From: Myxococcota bacterium
Lineage (GTDB): Bacteria; Myxococcota; Polyangia; GCA-2747355; JAKLHH01
Direction: 5' to 3'
DNA length: 7,237 nucleotides
Assembly: GCA_022710245.1 (NCBI GenBank)
Contig: JAKLHH010000372.1
Location: forward strand, 1 to 7,237
In this document: positions 1 through 4,636 of the stretch, one piece after another
How positions within the stretch are numbered: the stretch's first letter is position 1
Layout of the letters: every line of letters begins with the position of its first letter
Position numbers and translations under genes: made by a program
Notes under the pieces: model-generated
Database searches by the model: none
Told to the model about the DNA's origin: nothing
Seen by the model: only the letters and a program-made list of their open reading frames with translations

Positions 1-1
1 G

Positions 2-640
2 TTCGACAGCGGCACGCTCAACGTGAACGGCCGCGACTACGGCATGCTGAAGGCGGGCATCGACGGCATCCTCAAGTACGGCGCGCTCAATGACGCGGCG
101 GCGAAGCTGCTCAAGGAGCGCGAACCCTCGTTCGGCGACCTGACGCCGATCGGGCGCCTCGCGGGCCTCGAGGTCTACAAGAAGGAGGACACGCAGGGCA
201 CCAGCTTCAGCCACCTCAACCCGGCGATCATCAAGTGGGGCTACCAGCGCCTGATCCCGAAGCCGACGGACAAGGTCGCCGGCCACACCTGCGCCGCGCT
301 CTACCAGAACATCTTCCAGCGCTTCTTCCGCCTGATGACCGACGCCTACCGCCACCTCGAGAAGAACCAGCTCTGGGACAAGGACCGCGCGGCCTACGAG
401 GCGGCCATGAAGGGCGGCAAGCGGTTCGACGGGATCAACTGGCTGCATGGTCGCTACGCGAGCGCGCTCCCCGCCTACAGCACGCTGACCCAGGACGGCA
501 CCAGCTTCACCGCGCCGATGGCGATCGGGTTCTGGCTCCGGCGCAAGGCGGACGGCACGGCGAGCGAGGTGTGGACCGGGCTCGGCAAGCTGATGACGCT
601 CTACGACCTGGCCTACTTCACCTCGAGCGCGAAGAAGTAG
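2..640 (+). CDS. Protein of unknown function, C-terminal part (5' end outside window)
   Basis: The reading frame is open from the left edge to a TAG stop at 638-640, so the first 212 visible residues are the C-terminal portion of a longer protein; a GTG at 23 is in frame but has no ribosome binding site, and I do not take it as the start. I do not recognise the family. The visible part looks soluble, with no membrane segment. It has a mostly helical middle with many aromatic residues (around YQNIFQRFFRLMTDAYRHLEK), a GINWLHGRY stretch, then TSFTAPMAIGFWLRRKADGT and a final helix ending near LMTLYDLAYF. It contains a single cysteine (GHTC). Codon use is GC-rich at third positions like its neighbours, which supports real coding. 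Whether it is exported cannot be judged without the N-terminus. The next gene is 366 bases away, so it probably ends its transcription unit here. Confidence 0.8.
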   Translation, partial: FDSGTLNVNGRDYGMLKAGIDGILKYGALNDAAAKLLKEREPSFGDLTPIGRLAGLEVYKKEDTQGTSFSHLNPAIIKWGYQRLIPKPTDKVAGHTCAALYQNIFQRFFRLMTDAYRHLEKNQLWDKDRAAYEAAMKGGKRFDGINWLHGRYASALPAYSTLTQDGTSFTAPMAIGFWLRRKADGTASEVWTGLGKLMTLYDLAYFTSSAKK

Positions 641-667
641 CTCCCACCCGTCCAGCGCTCGGAGGAC

Positions 668-761
668 AATTCGCCCTTCATCGCGGAGCGGCCGAAGGCC
701 GCGAGCAGGGCGAATTCGCCCTTCATCGCGGAGCGGCCGAAGGCCGCGAGCAGGGCGAATT
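668..761. repeat. Two perfect tandem copies of a 45-bp palindromic unit
   Basis: Copy 1 is 668-712 and copy 2 is 713-757, identical at all 45 positions, followed by four bases (AATT, 758-761) of a third copy. Each unit is bounded by inverted arms AATTCGCCCT and AGGGCGAATT (668-677 with 707-716; 713-722 with 752-761), and adjacent units share AATT. Inside each unit is a second hairpin, GCGGCC-GAA-GGCCGC (688-702 and 733-747). The outermost arms extend to 12 bp (666-677 with 752-763). The junction of the two copies is a perfect 16-bp palindrome, AGGGCGAATTCGCCCT (707-722). The layout resembles short palindromic intergenic (REP or MITE-like) elements. It could also help end transcription of the gene stopping at 640, but there is no T-run. 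The repeat itself is seen directly; its class is inferred. Confidence 0.9.
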
Positions 762-933
762 GTTGGTCGCGGCAGCTACGCCCGACCGCCCGACCTGGGC
801 GGCGCCGCGACAAATGTCCTCCCGGACCGCCGCGGCCAGCCGCCCTCTTCGAGACCGAGAGACCGAGCGCGCCCGCCGTGGCCGCTCCTTCGCCCGATCC
901 TGACATCCCGCACACTTGGGCCTCCAGAGCCGC

Positions 934-949
934 TGGCATGCTCGCTGCA
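934..949 (+). promoter_or_regulatory. Candidate sigma-54 (RpoN) promoter for the gene at 1007
   Basis: The sequence is TGGCATG, four bases, then CTGCA. Against the sigma-54 consensus TGGCACG-N4-TTGCW it matches 10 of 12 positions, with the invariant GG (935-936) and GC (947-948) at the required 10-base spacing. Transcription would start near 960, giving a leader of about 47 bases before the ATG at 1007. Matches this good can occur by chance in GC-rich DNA, so position is the main support. No bacterial enhancer-binding protein gene or site is identified in the window. Confidence 0.45.
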
Positions 950-987
950 CAAGGGAGGGTCAGCAACGACGAACACAAACGAAAACA

Positions 988-1003
988 AACCCCTTCGGAG
1001 GTT
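988..1003 (+). promoter_or_regulatory. Possible UUCG-capped hairpin over the ribosome binding site of the gene at 1007
   Basis: AACCCC, TTCG and GAGGTT can fold as a short hairpin with a C-UUCG-G tetraloop and one C/A mismatch. The 3' side and loop contain the GGAGG ribosome binding site (997-1001). The preceding 33 bases (961-993) contain no T and few G, so the rest of the leader should be unstructured. The stem is only about five pairs, so a regulatory role is conjecture. Confidence 0.25.
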
Positions 1004-1006
1004 GCC

Positions 1007-2119
1007 ATGTCTTCCAAGCGCACGAACCTGTCCATCGCCCTCGCCGTCTTCGCTCTCTTCGCCGCCAGCTCCGCCAGCGCCGAGCAGCTGGGCCAGCCGG
1101 GCCACGAGGCCGCGGCGGGCAAGGCCTGCAAGCCGTTCAAGCCGAACCAGCCGAAGGACACGCGGCCGAGCTTCGTGATGCCGAAGATCCACCGTCCCGA
1201 GGCGCGGGTCATCACCTGGGGGGTCGAGACGAACTGGCAGCCGGTCAACCACTATGGCGGCGGCGGCGTCAGCTACAACCGCGACCCCTACAAGGCCGAG
1301 CTGAAGGGCTACAACGAGGGGAGCAAGGTCAACCTGCTCCTGCAGTCGAAGTCGGCCAAGGTCGCGGTGCCCGAGAGCTGCCCCGGCTGCAGCGAGGTCG
1401 CGCCGAAGGGCAAGCTGAGCGAGAAGCGCTGGGCCCAGAAGCAGCGCAGCCAGGTGTGGCGCAAGGCCGTCGCCGAGGCCCAGCGCTGGGAGCGCCTGGA
1501 GACCTTCACCACCAACGTGCCGAGCCACGCGCAGACGCAGACCGAGCAGCGCGCGAACGTGCTCCCGACGCACACGCCGTACAAGCTCATCGCCAAGGAC
1601 CCCTTCAACCGCAAGTACGCCAAGGTGCAGGGCCAGGTCGCGGGCCTGCCGACGGAGTCGCGCGGCATCCAGCAGCCGCACTCGAGCGGCTACACTCAGC
1701 ACGGCACCGAGATCTCCGGCGGCCTCCACGTCCCGGCCTACGACACGAACGCGAACACCAACGCCGAGAACCTCTTCATCACCCCGGCCTACGACAAGGC
1801 GGGTAAGGTGCAGGCGAAGCTCCTCGGCCTGGCGGCCTTCCCGGCGGGCGCGAAGATCACCATCACCAACCTGCGCAAGCAGGGCGCCGGCGAGGCGGAC
1901 CACACCGTGCAGTTCACCGCCAGCAAGTCGGGCAGCGGCAGCATCGCGGTCGAGGGCTTCCAGCGCGACATGCTGCAGGTGACGGTCTCCTACGACGCCG
2001 TCGCCAACCAGGCGAACGGGACGAGCCACAGCTTCACCGTCCGCATCCCGAAGATGAGCGGCAAGCCGGCCTTCAAGACCCGCGGCATCGCCTACTACCC
2101 GGCGACGATGGGCGAGTAG
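1007..2119 (+). CDS. Exported protein of unknown function with CPGC motif and C-terminal beta-rich region
   Basis: 370 residues. I chose ATG 1007 because GGAGG (997-1001) lies five bases upstream and it places a signal peptide at the very N-terminus: a basic start (MSSKR), a hydrophobic core (residues 8-20) and an ASA cleavage site after residue 25. In-frame starts further upstream, such as at 878, lack a ribosome binding site and would bury the signal. The mature protein is expected in the periplasm or outside the cell. It has three cysteines, C41 and a CPGC pair at C125 and C128, that could form a disulfide or bind a metal. Residues about 140-170 are a charged, probably helical stretch (KRWAQKQRSQVWRKAVAEAQRWERLE). 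Residues about 254-356 alternate hydrophobic and polar residues like a beta-sandwich module (AKITITNL, HTVQFTAS, LQVTVSYD, HSFTVRIP). No family recognised. A sigma-54-like motif lies upstream. The gene ends with TAG 2117-2119, and a 204-base gap follows. Confidence 0.85.
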   Translation: MSSKRTNLSIALAVFALFAASSASAEQLGQPGHEAAAGKACKPFKPNQPKDTRPSFVMPKIHRPEARVITWGVETNWQPVNHYGGGGVSYNRDPYKAELKGYNEGSKVNLLLQSKSAKVAVPESCPGCSEVAPKGKLSEKRWAQKQRSQVWRKAVAEAQRWERLETFTTNVPSHAQTQTEQRANVLPTHTPYKLIAKDPFNRKYAKVQGQVAGLPTESRGIQQPHSSGYTQHGTEISGGLHVPAYDTNANTNAENLFITPAYDKAGKVQAKLLGLAAFPAGAKITITNLRKQGAGEADHTVQFTASKSGSGSIAVEGFQRDMLQVTVSYDAVANQANGTSHSFTVRIPKMSGKPAFKTRGIAYYPATMGE

Positions 2120-2323
2120 AGTAGGAAGCGCTGCTCAGCTTCGCGGCGCCTGTCAGGACCCGCTGCTCTCCTTCTGCGATCTCCTTCCCACCTGCTGCAC
2201 GATTTCTCCTCTCCGCGCTCGCCTCGCGCTTGAGCCCTCGACGGGGACCCTCGTATGTTGCGGTCGCCGACGCTCCGACGAGCGCGGCGCCCACGCAACG
2301 CCAGCGCCCCCGATGGAGGACTC
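2120..2323. other. Intergenic gap before the lipoprotein gene
   Basis: This 204-base gap carries a weak 5-bp hairpin soon after the stop (GAAGC 2125-2129 with GCTTC 2138-2142), which has no T-run and is not a convincing terminator. A pyrimidine-rich stretch follows at about 2160-2215, and a candidate promoter lies at 2230-2259. No small gene with a ribosome binding site was seen. Confidence 0.4.
2230..2259 (+). promoter_or_regulatory. Candidate sigma-70-type promoter for the lipoprotein gene
   Basis: A -35-like TTGAGC (2230-2235) and a -10-like TATGTT (2254-2259) are separated by 18 bases; each matches its consensus at four of six positions. TATGTT is locally AT-rich in a GC-rich region. Transcription would begin near 2266, giving a leader of about 58 bases to the ATG at 2324. 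Confidence 0.35.
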
Positions 2324-3244
2324 ATGAGATCGATGTTCTGGTGGATCGCGTTGATGCCGCTCCTGCTCCTGGCTGCCTGCTCCAGCGAGAGCGCCCCTCC
2401 GCGCGCCGATGTGCTGCAGCGCGATCGCGCGCTGGGCGAGGGCCACTTGCCGGATCTGTCCACGCTCCTCGAGGGCGGCAGCAAGGACAAGCTCACCGTC
2501 GACGGGAGCAAGGTCGACGGCGCCTCCTGCACCGGCGGGGGCACCACGCCGCACGCGAGCATGTGCAGCAAGGCCGGCGAGTGCAAGTGCCCCGACCTCT
2601 GCCTCCTCGGCAGCAGCCAGAAGTCGGGCTCGTGCTGGGGCCCCTGCGACACGGCGAAGAACGATCCGCAGACGCACAAGAACCCCGCCTGCAGCAACGC
2701 CGGCGCCGGCGAGGCCTGCCTCGCCACCGACACGCAGGCGGCCTGCCTGCCGCTCGGCGCCATCTCGGGGACCTTCAGCCTCCCCGTCGACACGAACACG
2801 CCGACGGCGCTCGCCGACTTCGGCAAGGCCTCGGTGACCCTCGACGTCGCCGGGCTCAAGAAGACCTTCGAGCTCGGCTACGGCGTTCCCAAGTCCGCCA
2901 CCAAGTGGGTCTTCCTGCTGCACGCGAAGGACGCCAAGGGCGACCCGGACTACACGGGCTACCTCGGGCTCTCGTTCAACAACGCGACCGAGGCGGGGAG
3001 CTACGCCGTCGGCAGCCACGACCTCTACACGTCCAAGGGCATCAGCGTCATGTACCTGGAGACGACCTACACCGGCGACCAGATCACGAGGGAGGTGCTG
3101 CACGCCTCGATCTACGACGGGACCCTCAAGCTCACCACCGCGGCGACAGGCGGCAAGCAGCTCACCACCGGCGAGATCGTCGCCGGCTCGCACGTCTTCC
3201 GCTGGGACGTGGAGATCTGCGGGCCCTCGACGACCGCCTGCTGA
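2324..3244 (+). CDS. Lipoprotein of unknown function with a ten-cysteine segment
   Basis: 306 residues. The start at ATG 2324 follows GGAGG (2315-2319) and puts a classical lipoprotein signal first: MRS, a hydrophobic stretch (residues 5-16) and lipobox LAAC with the lipidated cysteine at residue 19. The longer frame from ATG 2255 lacks a ribosome binding site and would push the signal inward. Serines follow the cysteine, which under the E. coli sorting rule favours the outer membrane. Residues 20-66 are a polar linker. Residues 69-141 hold ten cysteines (69, 81, 87, 89, 93, 104, 108, 123, 132, 141), probably paired in disulfides. Residues about 146-298 look beta-rich and end in a cysteine pair (C299 and the last residue, C306). 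Cysteine-rich lipoproteins of this layout are common in myxobacteria, but I cannot name the family. Stop is TGA 3242-3244. The gene appears to be its own transcription unit. Confidence 0.87.
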   Translation: MRSMFWWIALMPLLLLAACSSESAPPRADVLQRDRALGEGHLPDLSTLLEGGSKDKLTVDGSKVDGASCTGGGTTPHASMCSKAGECKCPDLCLLGSSQKSGSCWGPCDTAKNDPQTHKNPACSNAGAGEACLATDTQAACLPLGAISGTFSLPVDTNTPTALADFGKASVTLDVAGLKKTFELGYGVPKSATKWVFLLHAKDAKGDPDYTGYLGLSFNNATEAGSYAVGSHDLYTSKGISVMYLETTYTGDQITREVLHASIYDGTLKLTTAATGGKQLTTGEIVAGSHVFRWDVEICGPSTTAC

Positions 3245-3453
3245 GAGCTCGGATCCCGCCCGCCTTCGCGACGCTCTGACGTCCGCGAGCGCGTCTGCTG
3301 CAGCCCGTCACCTGCAGGCCAGGGGCGGCAAGGACGTGTCTGCCGGGCCAGCGTTTGCCGTGGCCTGCCGCCCACACGCCTCCCTCGATCCCGTGATCCT
3401 CGGGGGTTCGTGGACCGGCCGAGGTGGCACGCTCCCTGTATATATAAGGAAGC
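3245..3453. other. Intergenic gap with alternative inverted repeats
   Basis: This 209-base gap contains overlapping inverted repeats. GCAGGCCA (3314-3321) can pair with TGGCCTGC (3361-3368). Alternatively GGGCGGCA (3323-3330) pairs with TGCCGCCC (3366-3373) while GGCCA (3346-3350) pairs with TGGCC (3361-3365). The two folds are mutually exclusive. Neither has a T-run, and 8-bp stems are not rare in such GC-rich DNA, so terminator or switch function is unproven. The last 30 bases hold the promoter-like elements of the next gene. Confidence 0.35.
3425..3450 (+). promoter_or_regulatory. Promoter-like region for the gene at 3454 (sigma-54-like motif plus TATATATAA island)
   Basis: TGGCACG (3425-3431) matches the sigma-54 -24 element exactly. 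The matching -12 element (CTGTA, 3436-3440) has GT in place of the near-invariant GC. It runs straight into TATATATAAGGA (3439-3450), the most AT-rich run in the window, which could be a sigma-70-type -10 element but has no good -35. Either reading places the transcript start within a few bases of the ATG at 3454, giving a leaderless or almost leaderless mRNA. Alternatively, the island simply keeps the AAGGA ribosome binding site (3446-3450) unstructured. Confidence 0.3.
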
Positions 3454-4107
3454 ATGAGACAGAGCACCCTTCGCATCTGCCTCGGCCTCGCGCTCCTCGG
3501 GGCAGCGCTCTGCGCCGGGCGGGAGGTCGTAGCGCAGGCCGGTCCGCTGGTCGCGCTGGAGCTGCAGGCGCCTGGCGAGGAGGGCAGCGAGACCGCCACG
3601 CTGAAGCGCTTCACCCGGCTCGCGGCGCCGGTCTACGCGGGCATCGACGCCGAGCAGCCGGTCGCCGAGCTGCGGGTGGCCGTGGAGCTGGCGAAGGGCG
3701 CCGGCGGCAAGCTGCTCGTCGAGCAGCAGGAGGAGACCAGCGTCACCCTCGTCGACAACGACCGCCGCTTCACCATGACGAAGTGGAAGCACGGCCGCTC
3801 GGCGTGGAGGCGGCTGGCGCCGGTGCCGGTGCCGGGCGTCGCTGGCAGCTTCCAGGTCCTGGAGCCGCGCCACCGGGCGTTCCCCGCCACCAGCCGCGAC
3901 GATCTGCTCCTCGCGGTGGAGCGCTACGGGGGCGACGACTGGCTCGAGGTCGCGCTCGACTGCAAGGGCGCGCGGAGCGGGCCGTGCAGCGTGATGGTGA
4001 CCCGCGTCAACGTCCGCGTCTCCCTGGTGCACGGCGAGCGGACCCGCGTCCTCGGCGAGCTGCGCCTCGACCTGCCGGCCGGCTCGCTGGCGCCGAAGTC
4101 CTCGTAG
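3454..4107 (+). CDS. Exported protein of unknown function, 217 residues
   Basis: The start at ATG 3454 follows AAGGA (3446-3450) by three bases. The N-terminus is a signal peptide: MRQSTLR, a hydrophobic core (residues 8-21) and a likely AQA cleavage site after residue 29. The mature protein, about 188 residues, should sit in the periplasm or be secreted. It shows alternating beta-strand patterns (PLVALELQAP, VAELRVAVEL, KLLVEQQEETSVTLVD, WLEVALDCKG, VMVTRVNVRVSLVHG). The mature part has only two cysteines, C170 and C178, close enough for a local disulfide loop. I do not recognise the family. The stop is TAG 4105-4107, and the next gene starts 46 bases later with no clear promoter between, so the pair is probably co-transcribed. 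Confidence 0.85.
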   Translation: MRQSTLRICLGLALLGAALCAGREVVAQAGPLVALELQAPGEEGSETATLKRFTRLAAPVYAGIDAEQPVAELRVAVELAKGAGGKLLVEQQEETSVTLVDNDRRFTMTKWKHGRSAWRRLAPVPVPGVAGSFQVLEPRHRAFPATSRDDLLLAVERYGGDDWLEVALDCKGARSGPCSVMVTRVNVRVSLVHGERTRVLGELRLDLPAGSLAPKSS

Positions 4108-4111
4108 TGGT

Positions 4112-4128
4112 CCTGGAGCTGGTCCAGG
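4112..4128 (+). other. Short perfect hairpin between the 3454 and 4154 genes
   Basis: CCTGGA (4112-4117) and TCCAGG (4123-4128) form a 6-bp perfect stem with a five-base loop, four bases after the upstream stop codon. No T-run follows, so it is unlikely to be an intrinsic terminator. It might be an mRNA-stabilising or partial attenuating element, or chance. Confidence 0.25.
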
Positions 4129-4153
4129 CGTCCTCGTCGGAGAGGAGGCGCGA

Positions 4154-4534
4154 ATGCAGGCTCATGAGACGCGCACCGGCCGCAAGTGGCTCCTCGTCCT
4201 GCTCGCGCTCGGGCTCCTCGGCGGCGCGCTGCTCCTCTCCTGGGACTTCCGTAAGGCCGCCTTCATCCGCCGGGTCGAGGCGGGGCTCGCCGGCGCGCGC
4301 ACGAGCGAGGACGAGGCGCGGGCGCTGCGTCCCCTCTGCGACGCCCGCTGCCGCGAGGGCTACGCCTGCCGGATCGCGGTGCAGTTCCGGGTCTTCGCGC
4401 GGGATGGTCAGCGCGTGGCCTTCACCGAGCGCTGGCGGGACCACGCGCGCGCGCTGGAGCTGCAGCTCGATCGGGTCACCGTCCGTCACCGCGTGATCGA
4501 TCCCGCCAACCTCTCGCTCCTCACCTGCGAGTAG
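4154..4534 (+). CDS. Small single-pass membrane protein of unknown function, 126 residues
   Basis: The start at ATG 4154 is preceded by a strong ribosome binding site, GAGGAGG (4142-4148), five bases upstream. A basic N-terminus (RTGRK) is followed by one hydrophobic segment (residues 12-30) and then a positively charged flank (DFRKAAFIRR). There is no lipobox or clear cleavage site, so it reads as a signal anchor. The rest, about 90 residues, is hydrophilic. It has three cysteines in a C-x3-C-x5-C arrangement (C62, C66, C72) and a fourth next to the end (C125), suggesting disulfides if the domain is periplasmic or metal binding if cytoplasmic. By the positive-inside rule the orientation is ambiguous because both flanks are basic. 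Family not recognised. It lies 46 bases after the exported-protein gene and probably shares its transcript. Confidence 0.8.
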   Translation: MQAHETRTGRKWLLVLLALGLLGGALLLSWDFRKAAFIRRVEAGLAGARTSEDEARALRPLCDARCREGYACRIAVQFRVFARDGQRVAFTERWRDHARALELQLDRVTVRHRVIDPANLSLLTCE

Positions 4535-4539
4535 CGCCC

Positions 4540-4565
4540 GTCGACGGCCAGCGTCGACCGCCAGC
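4540..4565. repeat. 13-bp tandem direct repeat upstream of the pyrC promoter
   Basis: GTCGACGGCCAGC (4540-4552) is followed immediately by GTCGACCGCCAGC (4553-4565), differing at one base. The repeat lies between the stop of the small membrane protein gene and the pyrC -35 element, ending 16 bases before TTGACA. Tandem direct repeats at this position can be binding sites for a transcription factor, but no regulator is identified. The two palindromic GTCGAC cores could also pair as a weak 6-bp stem. Confidence 0.6.
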
Positions 4566-4581
4566 GACCGCAGCGCGCGCG

Positions 4582-4610
4582 TTGACACCATAACCCCCGC
4601 TGCCTAGACT
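4582..4610 (+). promoter_or_regulatory. Sigma-70-type promoter of the pyrC operon
   Basis: A perfect -35 element TTGACA (4582-4587) is followed after exactly 17 bases by TAGACT (4605-4610), which matches four of six -10 positions including the conserved first T, the second A and the last T. Transcription should start near 4617, leaving a leader of only about 20 bases that includes the ribosome binding site GAGGGG (4625-4630). Such a short leader has no room for a PyrR-type attenuator or a riboswitch, so any pyrimidine control would have to act on initiation. Confidence 0.72.
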
Positions 4611-4636
4611 CACCGCGGACTCGCGAGGGGCAGCGC

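Larger units (their letters stand above)
641..1006. other. 366-base intergenic region between two unknown genes
   Basis: No convincing gene was found here on either strand. In order it contains the palindromic tandem repeat (668-761), a GC-rich stretch with no recognised function (about 764-900), an 8-bp tandem duplication of GAGACCGA (851-866), a sigma-54-like promoter motif (934-949), and a T-free stretch (961-993) leading to the ribosome binding site of the exported-protein gene at 1007. Frames that run through the repeat on both strands exist only because 45 is a multiple of three and the region is stop-poor. Confidence 0.6.

Noticed and set aside
712..723. GAATTCGCCCTT matches the EcoRI-flanked insertion site of common TA-cloning vectors, suggesting contamination.
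   Set aside because: The other vector side would read AAGGGCGAATTC, but here it is CAGGGCGAATTC. The motif is part of a larger native palindrome, occurs in a tandem repeat, and the flanks are ordinary genomic sequence with no vector backbone.
668..761. Possible CRISPR repeats.
   Set aside because: There are only two copies with no spacer between them, and no cas genes are present.
851..866. Tandem GAGACCGA duplication.
   Set aside because: Real but only 8 bp repeated twice, with no sign of function; noted in the intergenic entry only.
878..1006. N-terminal extension of the exported protein to the ATG at 878.
   Set aside because: There is no ribosome binding site, it would bury the signal peptide 43 residues inside, and it would read through the promoter-like motif and leader.
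613..1248. Minus-strand frame containing a duplicated LLAAFGRSAMKGE-like peptide.
   Set aside because: The duplication is the 45-bp DNA repeat read in frame; the frame overlaps the 3' end of one gene and the 5' end of another and has no ribosome binding site support.
776..2029. Long open frame on the minus strand (417 codons) opposite the exported-protein gene.
   Set aside because: It is antisense to a gene with a clear signal peptide and ribosome binding site, and its composition (R, L, A, G, V-rich) is the usual shadow of GC-rich third positions. The same reasoning removes the minus-strand frames at 2153-3193, 3112-4032, 4610-5899, 5551-6576 and 6609-7223.
4540..4558. GTCGAC stem-loop as a terminator after the small membrane protein gene.
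   Set aside because: It has only six pairs and no T-run; the tandem direct-repeat description explains the sequence better.
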